NCBI RefSeq assembly: GCF_014200405.1
Contig: NZ_JACHBQ010000001.1
Coordinates: 3,968,001-4,032,000, forward strand
Origin: Cryobacterium roopkundense
GTDB lineage: Bacteria; Actinomycetota; Actinomycetes; Actinomycetales; Microbacteriaceae
Reading direction: 5' to 3'
Length of the DNA stretch: 64,000 nt
The translations under genes and the position numbers were made by a program. Shown in pieces: positions 1 through 8,150 of the stretch. Position 1 is the stretch's first letter. Every line of letters begins with the position of its first letter. The notes beneath the pieces were generated by a model. That model was not told the origin of the DNA, did not search any database, and saw only the letters and a list, made by a program, of their open reading frames with translations.

Positions 1-25
1 CAACTGCGACAGGCTGACGACCGTA

Positions 26-60
26 GTCACGTCACGTCACGTCACGTCACGTCACGTCAC
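26..60. repeat. GTCAC pentanucleotide tandem repeat (7 copies)
   Basis: Seven perfect head-to-tail copies of GTCAC run from 26 to 60, followed by the degenerate units GTCGC and GTC. The overlapping word CACGTG-like ACGTC recurs every 5 bases, so on one DNA face the same step repeats every half helical turn. It is non-coding and could be slippage-prone. Confidence 0.9.
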
Positions 61-747
61 GTCGCGTCTGCGCAAGACAACAGCCTGGCTCTCAACTATC
101 TTGTCAGGCGGATTATCCGAAGTGAGTGACAAAAGCTTGAACTGGACTGTCACTCGAGATCATGGAAGCCAAGGCGGTGGCCGAAGCTGGGCCGACAACG
201 ATGGACCATATTCTGCGTGCCATGAGGAAACGCAGGGCATGCATACGATGGCACGATTCGCGGTGGCGTATGCCCCGAAAGGAACGATCTATCAGCTTGG
301 TCGAGGCGAACCGGCCTTGCAACATGGCGGCCCCGAGCCGCGGCACACGGTCTGCCTGCTCGTCGTCATGCTCAGGGTTGACCTGCTGACGGATGTCAGC
401 GTGGAACCAGACGTACTTGGGCCAGACGATGTCGACAGCACGGAATGCGGCGCAGACACTGTTGATCGAGTTCATGGGTTCCTGAGCGGCGGAATGAAGG
501 GGATGTCGCTCCGCTCATGTGTGCGGCTCGACGCCCAGTCGGGTTGGGAAGTAGACGGTCGCCCCGAGGCCCGTGATCCGTCACCTCATCGACACGACCT
601 CGTCCGCTTCTTAGTCTTGCCCGAAGGAGCGACTCGACTCAGCTGCAACGGCGATCCTGTTCCGGAGCTCATTTTGCCGTGCCGCGAGGCGCGTGCCGCG
701 CATGACCTTTCCGACACCGCACTTCCGTGCGGGTCGGAAAGGCCACA
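61..747. other. about 690 bp without a supported gene
   Basis: Open frames exist on both strands (for example a 120-codon frame at 113-475 on the minus strand), but none has a convincing ribosome binding site or a recognisable domain, and the frames overlap one another with no clear winner. The stretch may be decayed coding sequence at the island's left part. I see no tRNA, terminator or integrase remnant in it. Confidence 0.4.
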
Positions 748-1359
748 ATGCCCACCTCCAACCCCGTCGACGACCTGCACACCGAATACCGAGAGCTCCA
801 ATCCCGCTACCGCGCGACCCCTACGCGGGACCAGGCTCAGTCATTGCGTTACTACACGGCAGAGATCGCGTTCAGCCGCGCCAATCCCACCGACGATCAC
901 GTCCCAAACAACGTCATCGTGTGGGTACGTAATTTGCTCGCCCTCGAGGCCTTCGTCGCACGTGAGGGACGGATGCCTCGGGAGAACCGCCGGCTCCCCG
1001 CCGGAACGATCTCATCAGAGGAGAAGGGGCTGACCCACCGAGTTCGTGCACAGCGGAAAGCATTCGCCGACGGGCGCTTGTCGTCCTATCAGGAGCGGCG
1101 GTTGCTGTGCATCCCCGGCTTCGCCTTCCAACCTCAGGAGGACCAGTGGCAGGCGAAATTCATCCTGTACTCCCACTTCACTGACGTGAACCGTCGAGCA
1201 CCCAGAGCGCGGAGCCGCAACGCCTCAGAGAAAACGCTCGCGAGTTGGGCCGCAAAAGTGCGGATGGCGTACTGGGCTGGCACGCTCGCCCCAAGCCGGA
1301 TCGACAGCCTGAATAACCTCACGATCTGGACATGGGGTAACCGGAAAGACCATCGGTAA
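748..1359 (+). CDS. helicase-associated-domain protein
   Basis: This 203-residue protein carries two repeats of the helicase-associated (HA) type: an aromatic/basic stretch with a pattern like W..K..ly..f....R.PR, then R.....E..L..W....R, then a Gly/Leu-rich end. The blocks lie at roughly residues 55-115 and 120-195. HA domains are small helical, probably nucleic-acid-binding modules. In actinobacteria they are common as stand-alone proteins of accessory regions and as tails of large helicases. No helicase core is present here. The ATG at 748 is chosen because GGAAAGG lies 5 bases upstream; an upstream in-frame start at 727 has no such site. The function is unknown; it may be a fragment left from a larger helicase. 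Confidence 0.65.
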   Translation: MPTSNPVDDLHTEYRELQSRYRATPTRDQAQSLRYYTAEIAFSRANPTDDHVPNNVIVWVRNLLALEAFVAREGRMPRENRRLPAGTISSEEKGLTHRVRAQRKAFADGRLSSYQERRLLCIPGFAFQPQEDQWQAKFILYSHFTDVNRRAPRARSRNASEKTLASWAAKVRMAYWAGTLAPSRIDSLNNLTIWTWGNRKDHR

Positions 1360-1429
1360 GGGTCCCGTGCCGGAACGCATTTCGGATGAGTGACTCGTTC
1401 TCAGCAGAGCGCGGGTACAGGATTGCCAT

Positions 1430-1936
1430 GTGAATGAGCGGGACAATTATGATCCGTCGATTCCGGACGGCAAGCGGCAACCAACGGATGAGAATACGGC
1501 GGCTGCGGCAGAGAAATCTGCCGCAGTTTCGCCGGAGCTTGCCTGGAGCAGGCGCGAAACGGCCGCGGCCTGGCGGCGTATGGACGAGGAATTCGGCCTG
1601 CTCGACGCCGGTGAGGTTCATGAACTTCTCGGGACTGAACCGGATCGGGACTTGACCTCCTCAAAACTTGAGCTGCGCGGCCTCATCCGCGTCGAGGTCG
1701 GCGGGAGGGTTCTCTACCCAGGATTCCAGATCGACCGGGACAAGCGCGCGGTCCTCCCGGTCGTCGCAGGCCTCCTCGATCTGGCAGCGGAGAACTCGTG
1801 GAGGTCCGAGGATTTGGCGCTCTGGCTGATGGGACCGTCCACGTCTTTCGAAGCGGAAGATCGGCCGGTTGACCACCTGCGCGAAGAGCCGGATGCTGTG
1901 TTAGGAGCGGCTCGTAGTGCGTTTGAATCCTGTTGA
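1430..1936 (+). CDS. Xre/MbcA/ParS-type antitoxin-like protein, no toxin partner
   Basis: This 168-residue protein has a polar, probably disordered N-terminus (about 45 residues). A middle part then reads like a degenerate helix-turn-helix (LLDAGEVHELLG). The C-terminal part matches the toxin-binding domain of the Xre/MbcA/ParS family in pattern: LYPGFQID, then a helix, then EDLALWLMGP, then RPVDHL. In that family the partner is usually a RES-domain NAD-degrading toxin encoded just downstream. No RES gene follows here; the next gene is a NYN protein. It starts with GTG at 1430 and has only a weak ribosome site. It may be a solitary regulator or an immunity remnant. The family call is by eye. 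Confidence 0.6.
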   Translation: MNERDNYDPSIPDGKRQPTDENTAAAAEKSAAVSPELAWSRRETAAAWRRMDEEFGLLDAGEVHELLGTEPDRDLTSSKLELRGLIRVEVGGRVLYPGFQIDRDKRAVLPVVAGLLDLAAENSWRSEDLALWLMGPSTSFEAEDRPVDHLREEPDAVLGAARSAFESC

Positions 1937-2148
1937 TAAGTAGGCGCCGCTCCCAAGGCGGCGGCCCAAAGTCGCTCGAGTACCCGTAGGTGGACGTGCC
2001 CGATTGTGCGCGCGCGTTCAGCTGGAGATACCGGGGGTGTGACGCGTGCTCGGATGGGCTTGGGGTGAGTTTGCGATCGACGAGCGGCGTGCGCGCGCTG
2101 CGACTCAGACGAATTAGTAGAAAATTTACCCCAGCTCATGTAAAACTA

Positions 2149-2177
2149 TTGACACATGAAAACTTACGTGGTTTACT
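2149..2177 (+). promoter_or_regulatory. candidate sigma-70-type promoter for the NYN/methylase unit
   Basis: A perfect TTGACA at 2149-2154 is followed after 17 bases by TTTACT (2172-2177, 4 of 6 matches). It lies in an unusually AT-rich patch and 39 bases before the NYN start codon. This is a prediction from sequence only. Confidence 0.55.
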
Positions 2178-2215
2178 CTTTTACGTCACCAAAACTTTTA
2201 GGAAGGAGTGGCCAA

Positions 2216-2695
2216 ATGAGCTCATCACTTACACGCCTCAAGCGGGGCCGAGCTATCCACTTGCTCGACCCGGAGAACCTCTGCGGATCATCCCTTCTCA
2301 CTGAGGCGATGGTTGCAGAAATGCGTGGCCTCTACACGTCGGCTGTCTCTGTCGGTCCTCAGGATCACATCATTCTGGCCAGCGCACATTGCAGCCTCCT
2401 CCCGATGGCAGACGGGTGGCCGGATGCCCGGTACCAGGTTCGTTCAGGCAAAGATGGCGCTGACATCTGCCTCGCCAACATCATGCTCGACGAGAACGTG
2501 GCTGATCGGTTCGACCATGTCTTTGTCGCCTCCGGCGATGGCGGTCTTGCTCCTTTTGTTGCAGATATAGCCCGGCGTGGCGCTCGCGTGACAGTCGTAA
2601 GCCGCAGAGCCGCCATCTCCGCACGCATGCGCCTTGCCGCAACAGATGTGATCTACATCGATTCCCCCGCAATGGCCTTCGCCATCGCGGCATAA
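2216..2695 (+). CDS. NYN-domain (PIN-like) putative ribonuclease
   Basis: This 159-residue protein has the core of the NYN subgroup of PIN-like nucleases: an early strand ending in an acidic pair (IHLLDPENL), a middle segment with DICLANIMLDE, then HVFVASGDGGLAPFV, whose S-G-D carries the typical late metal-binding Asp, and a final strand VTVVSR. The first Asp is retained. PIN-like nucleases cut RNA with acidic residues and Mg2+/Mn2+. The ATG at 2216 is chosen because a strong AGGAAGGAG lies 6 bases upstream; an earlier ATG at 2156 overlaps the predicted promoter. The next gene, 52 bases downstream on the same strand, is the fusion methylase, so the two probably form one transcription unit. 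The target is unknown. Confidence 0.75.
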   Translation: MSSSLTRLKRGRAIHLLDPENLCGSSLLTEAMVAEMRGLYTSAVSVGPQDHIILASAHCSLLPMADGWPDARYQVRSGKDGADICLANIMLDENVADRFDHVFVASGDGGLAPFVADIARRGARVTVVSRRAAISARMRLAATDVIYIDSPAMAFAIAA

Positions 2696-2747
2696 ACGCC
2701 ATCCCCCACATCGTGACCACGACCCCGGCCAGATCAAGAAAGTAACT

Positions 2748-4805
2748 ATGAGCGACAGCACAGATGGAACAATGACCACAAGCGACATCGCTCGCTTAGC
2801 GAACGTCGACCTTTCGACAGTGAGCAACTGGCGCAAGAGATTTCAGGGCACGTTCCCCGAGAGGATTCTTGTCGGCGAAAGCACCCGGCCGCGATTTGAT
2901 CGCCAAGCCGTCGAGCGGTGGCTCCAGATGAATCCACAACTCGGAGGGGCGCCTATAGAAGCGCCGCCTCTCAGCCTCCACGCTGTTGTAGATACTTTTC
3001 GAGGTGTGCTGTCTCCCAGCGAGGCGTTTGATTTCATCGGCCGTGCACTTGCCCTCATTGCAGCGATGACGGATGAACAGCTGACGCCAGAATTGGTACT
3101 CGACCGCGTGCCTTCCTGGGACGACCTGTCTCCCGAAATGTTCGACCTTGCGGGGACGGACCTTTGGACCACGCTCCCTCATTCATCGGTCGTAGATGCG
3201 CTCGGTCGTCTCATTGCGGCAGGGCCGCCACGCGACGTTTACGAGGAGTTTTTGGCAGAATTCCAAAGGTCATCCGCCGCTACTGACTCAACCCCACAAC
3301 CCCTCCTTGATCTCATGGTTGCCCTGAGCCCCGATAGCGATGGTGTCGTTTTCGATCTCGCCGCCGGTACCGGAGGGACGCTCCTGGCCGCTCTCAGTAA
3401 AGGAAAAGCAAGCGGGGGCGAGGGCGTTGATATCATCCCTGGGTATGCACAAGTCGCGCGGATACGGGCCTATCTGGCCGATTCACGAATCTCGATGCAC
3501 AGTGCCAACTCCTTCACCAAGAGTCCTCTGTACGAGCAGAAAGCGGATCTTGTACTGGTAGACCCTCCCCTCAACATGATGTTCAGCAGAGATAGGCAGC
3601 AACTTGACTGGATAGATTGGGAATTTGGGAACCCCCCAGCAACCAAGCCGGAGTGGGCCTGGCCCCAACTGGCCATCAGCCATTTAGCGCCGGGCGGCAC
3701 TGCGATCGTCGTGTCGGGACTGGGACTCCTTTCCCATCAGGACAAGCAGTCATCGTCGATCCGCAACGAACTCATCCGACGAGGTGCGGTGCGCGCGGTG
3801 ATCGCCCTTCCCCGTCGACTTCGGACGAACACGGCTATCCCACTAGCCGTCTGGGTACTCGGTGAACCCGACCAGATCGATCGTCGAACGACCATACTTC
3901 TCATCGACGCCACAAACCTGAACCCGGATGAGTTGGGTCAAGACGGGCCAATCCTGAGCGCCTACGAGAATTGGCGCGCCGGCCGCACGGGGGATCTCGA
4001 TAGATCCTTCGCCATTGACGTGCCCGTCATGGACCTCCTCGCTCCCGAGGCAACGCTCCTGCCCAACCGATGGACAATCGACCCGACGGAGACTCGCTCT
4101 GCAAACGACTGGACCGCAGCGCTCGTCCACTCATACTTGGCGGCATCCGAATCGCTCTCCACCATCGGTCATGGATTACCTCACCTGCAAGTTACTGCTC
4201 TGAAGGAACCACCAGCACCTTCCTCGATCGGTGGCCTCGAGAAAGCCGGATCAATTGCAGTCCTGCGTGGCCGACACATGGAACGCGAACTTGAAGAGGC
4301 GACGGAACGATACCCGATGATGACCGTTCGCCACGTGCGACCAGACACAATGCCCACAGGCCTTGATACGGAGTTTGTTGCCGCGTCGCCCAGCTCAACT
4401 GCGCAGCTCGTAACCCCAGGCGAGATCATCGTGTATCTGGACGGTCAGAGCGTCCGGGCTCGCATCTGGACAGAGTCAGGCTGGGTGCTCGGGCGATTCA
4501 TGCAATCAATTCGCGTCCTCGACAGCTCACTCAACCCGGAATTCCTCGCGGCCGCCATCTCCGCGCCTGTCAACGAAAAATTCCTAGCCGCAGGTGCATC
4601 TAGGACACACTTCACCCTCAAGGAGTTTCTTGTGACGCAACCTCCAATAGAGGTCCAGGACACATACGCCCAGGCCTACGACCTCGTGACCGACAAACTG
4701 AGGTGGCTCCGGCAAGCAGTAGACGAGCTCGAGGCCGCGCGGGAACAACTCGCGCAAGCAGCATCAAGCGGACGTGTGGCCGTCAAAATCGAAGATGCCC
4801 AATGA
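2748..4805 (+). CDS. HTH + N6-adenine DNA methylase + target-recognition fusion
   Basis: This 685-residue protein has three parts. Residues about 8-62 form a MerR/terminase-small-subunit-like helix-turn-helix (SDIARLANVDLSTVSNWRKR). Residues about 195-430 form an HsdM-like Rossmann methylase with motif I FDLAAGTGG near residue 202 and motif IV DPPL near 271. Residues about 500-685 resemble one half of an HsdS: a target-recognition domain followed by a coiled coil rich in Glu, Leu and Ala. It therefore looks like a single-chain type I-style modification enzyme with its own DNA-binding head. Motif IV normally ends in an aromatic residue (Tyr, Phe or Trp) that stacks on the flipped adenine; Leu here is odd and may mean weak or no catalysis. 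The upstream partner is a NYN nuclease. No translocase accompanies it. Confidence 0.8.
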   Translation: MSDSTDGTMTTSDIARLANVDLSTVSNWRKRFQGTFPERILVGESTRPRFDRQAVERWLQMNPQLGGAPIEAPPLSLHAVVDTFRGVLSPSEAFDFIGRALALIAAMTDEQLTPELVLDRVPSWDDLSPEMFDLAGTDLWTTLPHSSVVDALGRLIAAGPPRDVYEEFLAEFQRSSAATDSTPQPLLDLMVALSPDSDGVVFDLAAGTGGTLLAALSKGKASGGEGVDIIPGYAQVARIRAYLADSRISMHSANSFTKSPLYEQKADLVLVDPPLNMMFSRDRQQLDWIDWEFGNPPATKPEWAWPQLAISHLAPGGTAIVVSGLGLLSHQDKQSSSIRNELIRRGAVRAVIALPRRLRTNTAIPLAVWVLGEPDQIDRRTTILLIDATNLNPDELGQDGPILSAYENWRAGRTGDLDRSFAIDVPVMDLLAPEATLLPNRWTIDPTETRSANDWTAALVHSYLAASESLSTIGHGLPHLQVTALKEPPAPSSIGGLEKAGSIAVLRGRHMERELEEATERYPMMTVRHVRPDTMPTGLDTEFVAASPSSTAQLVTPGEIIVYLDGQSVRARIWTESGWVLGRFMQSIRVLDSSLNPEFLAAAISAPVNEKFLAAGASRTHFTLKEFLVTQPPIEVQDTYAQAYDLVTDKLRWLRQAVDELEAAREQLAQAASSGRVAVKIEDAQ

Positions 4806-5045
4806 ATCCGATTCGGCGACGCTGGCAAGGTCCAAGGACAAAGGTGAATAGCGAGGAGGAGGTCGATCCTCGTTGGGCAAGGAACTTCATGATGGCTCCT
4901 GTCCCCACCAGAAACCGTGCGTGTGCCCATATGGGCGAGCCCCAGACCGCCTGCGAGTCGGGAGCCCCGGCGAATATGAAGGCGGAGTCTCTGCCTTCGG
5001 CTAACGCCCCCTACGCTCAAAGGAATACTTCTGGGGGGAATCTGT

Positions 5046-6014
5046 ATGGCGTATGACCTGAGTAACCAACTGGTAATCGAAATTGCCTCGAGCGCACTCT
5101 TCGATCTCACCGATTCGGATGCTGTCTTTCAGACACGAGGCGAAGAGGCCAATAGGGCCTACCAAGAGGAGCGCATCGCTGAGCCCTTGCTTCCGGGCAT
5201 CGCCTTCCCCTTCATCAAGCGCCTGCTGTCGTTGAACGATCTGGCGGCTGAGGGTGAGGTGCCATTCGTCGAGGTGATCGTCCTCTCGAAGAATGATCCA
5301 GACACCGGCCTTCGGGTAATGCGGTCCGTGGCCCATCATGACCTCGCCATAACTCGAGCTGTATTTATGCAAGGCAGATCGCCGCATATGTTCATGCCGG
5401 CATTCAAGATGGTGCTCTTTCTCTCGGCCGACAAGAACGACGTCCGAAGTGCGGTGGCCTTGGGCCATCCGGCTGGCCAAGTTCTCGATACTTCCTCCGC
5501 GACCGACGACAGCGACGACCTCCGGATCGCTTTCGACTTTGACGGTGTGCTGTCGGACGACTCCTCGGAGAAGGTTATGCAGGCGAGTGGTCTAGCTGCG
5601 TTCCACGACCATGAAGTCGAGCACCTCCAGGACCCTATGTCCAAGGGGCTTATGCGTGACCTGCTGGCGGGGATCAACCGCATTCAACGCCGGGAGGAAG
5701 AAGTAAAACGCGATGATCCCAGTTACAGGCTTCGAGTGCATGTTGCTCTCGTCACGGCACGCAATGCCCCTTCCCACGAGCGAGCGATCCGAAGTCTGAA
5801 GGGCTGGGGCGTCACCGTTAACGATGCATTCTTCCTCGGCGGCATTGAGAAAGCGGACGTCTTGGAGATCTTGAAGCCGCATCTCTTCTTTGATGATCAG
5901 GCTGGCCATCTTAAGGCCGCTTCCCGAGTCGTACCTAGCGTCCACGTTCCCTTCGGTGTCACCAACGAGGGGCTGCCAGTGCCGGCACCTGTCCTCATCG
6001 AAGAGTCGGAGTGA
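5046..6014 (+). CDS. cytosolic 5'-nucleotidase (cN-I-like family)
   Basis: This 322-residue protein matches the bacterial relatives of cytosolic 5'-nucleotidase I. Conserved blocks are FDLTDSDAVFQ near residue 19, LSKNDPDTGLRV near 80, DFDGVLSDD near 164 (haloacid-dehalogenase-like nucleophile Asp and Asp+2), VTARNAP near 238 and LFFDDQ near 280. Members remove phosphate from nucleoside monophosphates. The start at 5046 follows a G-rich ribosome site (TGGGGGG). The gene lies 240 bases after the fusion methylase, in a gap where I see nothing else, and is followed by the type I restriction operon. In this setting a nucleotidase could lower nucleotide pools in response to phage, but that is inference; it could equally be a passenger. 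Confidence 0.85.
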   Translation: MAYDLSNQLVIEIASSALFDLTDSDAVFQTRGEEANRAYQEERIAEPLLPGIAFPFIKRLLSLNDLAAEGEVPFVEVIVLSKNDPDTGLRVMRSVAHHDLAITRAVFMQGRSPHMFMPAFKMVLFLSADKNDVRSAVALGHPAGQVLDTSSATDDSDDLRIAFDFDGVLSDDSSEKVMQASGLAAFHDHEVEHLQDPMSKGLMRDLLAGINRIQRREEEVKRDDPSYRLRVHVALVTARNAPSHERAIRSLKGWGVTVNDAFFLGGIEKADVLEILKPHLFFDDQAGHLKAASRVVPSVHVPFGVTNEGLPVPAPVLIEESE

Positions 6015-6016
6015 CC

Positions 6017-6103
6017 ATGTCTGTGGACCTCGATAACCTAAAGAAACCACTTGTGTCTGACGGCAGCCACAACACGGTCCGAACAAGGATTCGCACGAAA
6101 TGA
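6017..6103 (+). CDS. possible 28-residue ORF or gene remnant
   Basis: An ATG two bases after the nucleotidase stop opens a 28-codon frame that ends in TGA at 6101-6103. It has no good ribosome site of its own but could be translated by coupling. The peptide is basic at its end and resembles nothing I know. It may be the beginning of a gene cut off where the type I cassette joined. Confidence 0.2.
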   Translation: MSVDLDNLKKPLVSDGSHNTVRTRIRTK

Positions 6104-6200
6104 TCCGCCTACCATCGAACGAACGCGTCGTGACCCGAGCGACCTCGACCGTCATCGCGCGTCCCGCTGTCTTGCAGTGCCCCGAACGGAGAGTTTCAAA

Positions 6201-8150
6201 TTGAACAGCACCACCAACCAGCGCCTCGCACAGTTGATCTGGAACATCGCCGATGACGTATTGCGGGACCTATACGTGCGTGGCAAGTATCGCGACGTGA
6301 TTCTGCCGATGACAGTGCTTCGGCGCCTGGACAGTGTTCTCGCAACGACGAAGCAGGAGGTCGTGAGCACCAAGAAGACGCTGGATGATGCCGGGATCGT
6401 TAACCAGGATGCCGCCCTGAGGCAGGCTGCGGGACAGGACTTCTACAACACAAGCGCGTTCCTCCTGAAGGATCTCCGCGCCGCGAACACCCAGACGCAG
6501 CTGCGTCAGAACTTCGAGGCTTACCTTGACGGGTTCTCGCCGAACGTGCAGGAGATCCTGGAGAACTTTGAGTTTCGCAACCAGCTCCCACGCCTGACCA
6601 AGGCGGATGCGCTCGGCACGCTGATCGAAAAGTTCCTCGACCCCACCCTCGATTTGTCGCCAACTAGTCTCGACAACCACGGCATGGGCAGCGTCTTTGA
6701 GGAACTTGTTCGCCGCTTCAACGAGGAGAACAACGAAGAGGCCGGTGAGCACTGGACGCCCCGAGACGTCGTAAAACTCATGACCCGCCTGATGTTCGAA
6801 CCGATCGCTGACAGCATCCCGGACGGCACCTACCTCCTGTATGACGGTGCCATGGGCACGGGGGGAATGCTCACGGTCGCCGAGGACACTCTTGCTGGCC
6901 TGACCGCAGGCAAGAAGATCTCCACCCACCTCTACGGGCAGGAGATCAACGCTGAAACGTTCGCCATTGCCAAAGCCGACCTCATCCTCAAGGGTGACGG
7001 GCGTGCCGCCGACAATATCAAGGGCGGCCCCGAGTACTCGACTCTGTCGAACGACGCATTCGCCAATATGGAGTTCGATTTCATGCTCTCCAACCCCCCC
7101 TACGGCAAGTCGTGGAAAACCGACCAGGAACGCATGGGCGGAGCGAAGAAGATCAACGACCCGCGCTTCATTGTCGACCACGCGGGAAACTCCGAGTTCA
7201 GCTTGGTAACTCGATCCAGCGACGGCCAGATGCTGTTTCTGGCGAACCTCGTCGCAAAGATGAAACACAGCACCGTCACCGGCAGCCGCATCGCCGAGAT
7301 TCACAACGGTTCGTCCCTGTTCACGGGGGATGCAGGGCAGGGCGAATCCAACATCCGTCGCTACGTGATAGAAAACGACATGCTCGAGGCGATCGTCGCG
7401 CTGCCTCTGAACCTCTTCTACAACACCGGAATCGCGACCTACATCTGGGTACTGAGTAACCGCAAGCAGCATCGCCGCAAGGGCAAGGTGCAACTCATTG
7501 ATGCGACGAAGTGGTTCACTCCGTTGCGCAAGAACTTGGGAAGTAAGAGCTGCGAGCTCTCGACCAAGAACACCGAGACGATCATGAAGACTTTCCACTC
7601 GTTTGATGAGGCGGATGACGCAGTATCGAAGATCTTCAATAACGCAGACTTCGGCTATTACAAAGTCGCGGTCGAACGACCTCTTCGCTTGGTTGGCGCT
7701 GAGCCGGAGCGCGTCTACAAGCCGGCAGAGATCAAGGCACTCAAGGAGAGCAGGGAGCGCGCCGACGATGCGCCGGCCATCATTAAGAAACTTCACACGC
7801 CGGACACCCTGCCTGACCCGATGCGCGGTCTCTTCGCGACTCAGATAGGCGGAAAGACCAGGGTCGTGGAGTACGAGCGCGATGGCGACCTGAGTGACTC
7901 AGAGCAGATTCCCCTGACTGAACCGGCGGGGGAGCATCCGAGCGGGATTGAGGCGTACGTCCACCGCGAAGTGCTGCCCTTTTCGCCGGACGCGTGGATT
8001 GACGAGGCAAGGACCAAAATCGGCTTTGAGGTGAGCTTCACCCGCCACTTCTACAGGCCAGCTCCCGTGCGCACCCTCGACGAGATTCGGGCAGACATAC
8101 GTGCCCTTGAAGCGGAAACGGATGACCTCTTGAGTGAGATCGTCGCGTGA
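6201..8150 (+). CDS. hsdM: type I restriction-modification methylase subunit HsdM
   Basis: This is the modification subunit of a type I system, which methylates adenine as an M2S complex and joins HsdR for cleavage. The N-terminal four-helix HsdM domain covers about residues 5-150. The methylase domain has motif I GAMGTGG near residue 216 and motif IV NPPYGKSW near 297, both intact. The protein is about 649 residues if translation begins at TTG 6201 (GGAGAG lies 6-7 bases upstream, and the family's N-terminal pattern RLAQLIWNIAD starts right after). Longer in-frame readings upstream are low-complexity and unlikely. The stop codon overlaps the hsdS start (TGATG), so hsdM and hsdS are translationally coupled. 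Confidence 0.95.
   Translation: MNSTTNQRLAQLIWNIADDVLRDLYVRGKYRDVILPMTVLRRLDSVLATTKQEVVSTKKTLDDAGIVNQDAALRQAAGQDFYNTSAFLLKDLRAANTQTQLRQNFEAYLDGFSPNVQEILENFEFRNQLPRLTKADALGTLIEKFLDPTLDLSPTSLDNHGMGSVFEELVRRFNEENNEEAGEHWTPRDVVKLMTRLMFEPIADSIPDGTYLLYDGAMGTGGMLTVAEDTLAGLTAGKKISTHLYGQEINAETFAIAKADLILKGDGRAADNIKGGPEYSTLSNDAFANMEFDFMLSNPPYGKSWKTDQERMGGAKKINDPRFIVDHAGNSEFSLVTRSSDGQMLFLANLVAKMKHSTVTGSRIAEIHNGSSLFTGDAGQGESNIRRYVIENDMLEAIVALPLNLFYNTGIATYIWVLSNRKQHRRKGKVQLIDATKWFTPLRKNLGSKSCELSTKNTETIMKTFHSFDEADDAVSKIFNNADFGYYKVAVERPLRLVGAEPERVYKPAEIKALKESRERADDAPAIIKKLHTPDTLPDPMRGLFATQIGGKTRVVEYERDGDLSDSEQIPLTEPAGEHPSGIEAYVHREVLPFSPDAWIDEARTKIGFEVSFTRHFYRPAPVRTLDEIRADIRALEAETDDLLSEIVA

Noticed and set aside
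26..60. possible CRISPR or direct-repeat array
   Set aside because: The units are 5 bases and contiguous, without spacers; it is a simple tandem repeat.
101..1033. 310-codon plus-strand frame at the left edge
   Set aside because: It overlaps the helicase-associated-domain gene in another frame, lacks a ribosome site and has no recognisable domain.
4806..5045. small gene in the gap before the 5'-nucleotidase
   Set aside because: The frames present are short continuations from within the methylase gene; none has its own start with a ribosome site.
6270..7796. 508-codon minus-strand frame opposite hsdM
   Set aside because: hsdM has intact methylase motifs on the plus strand; the reverse frame has none.
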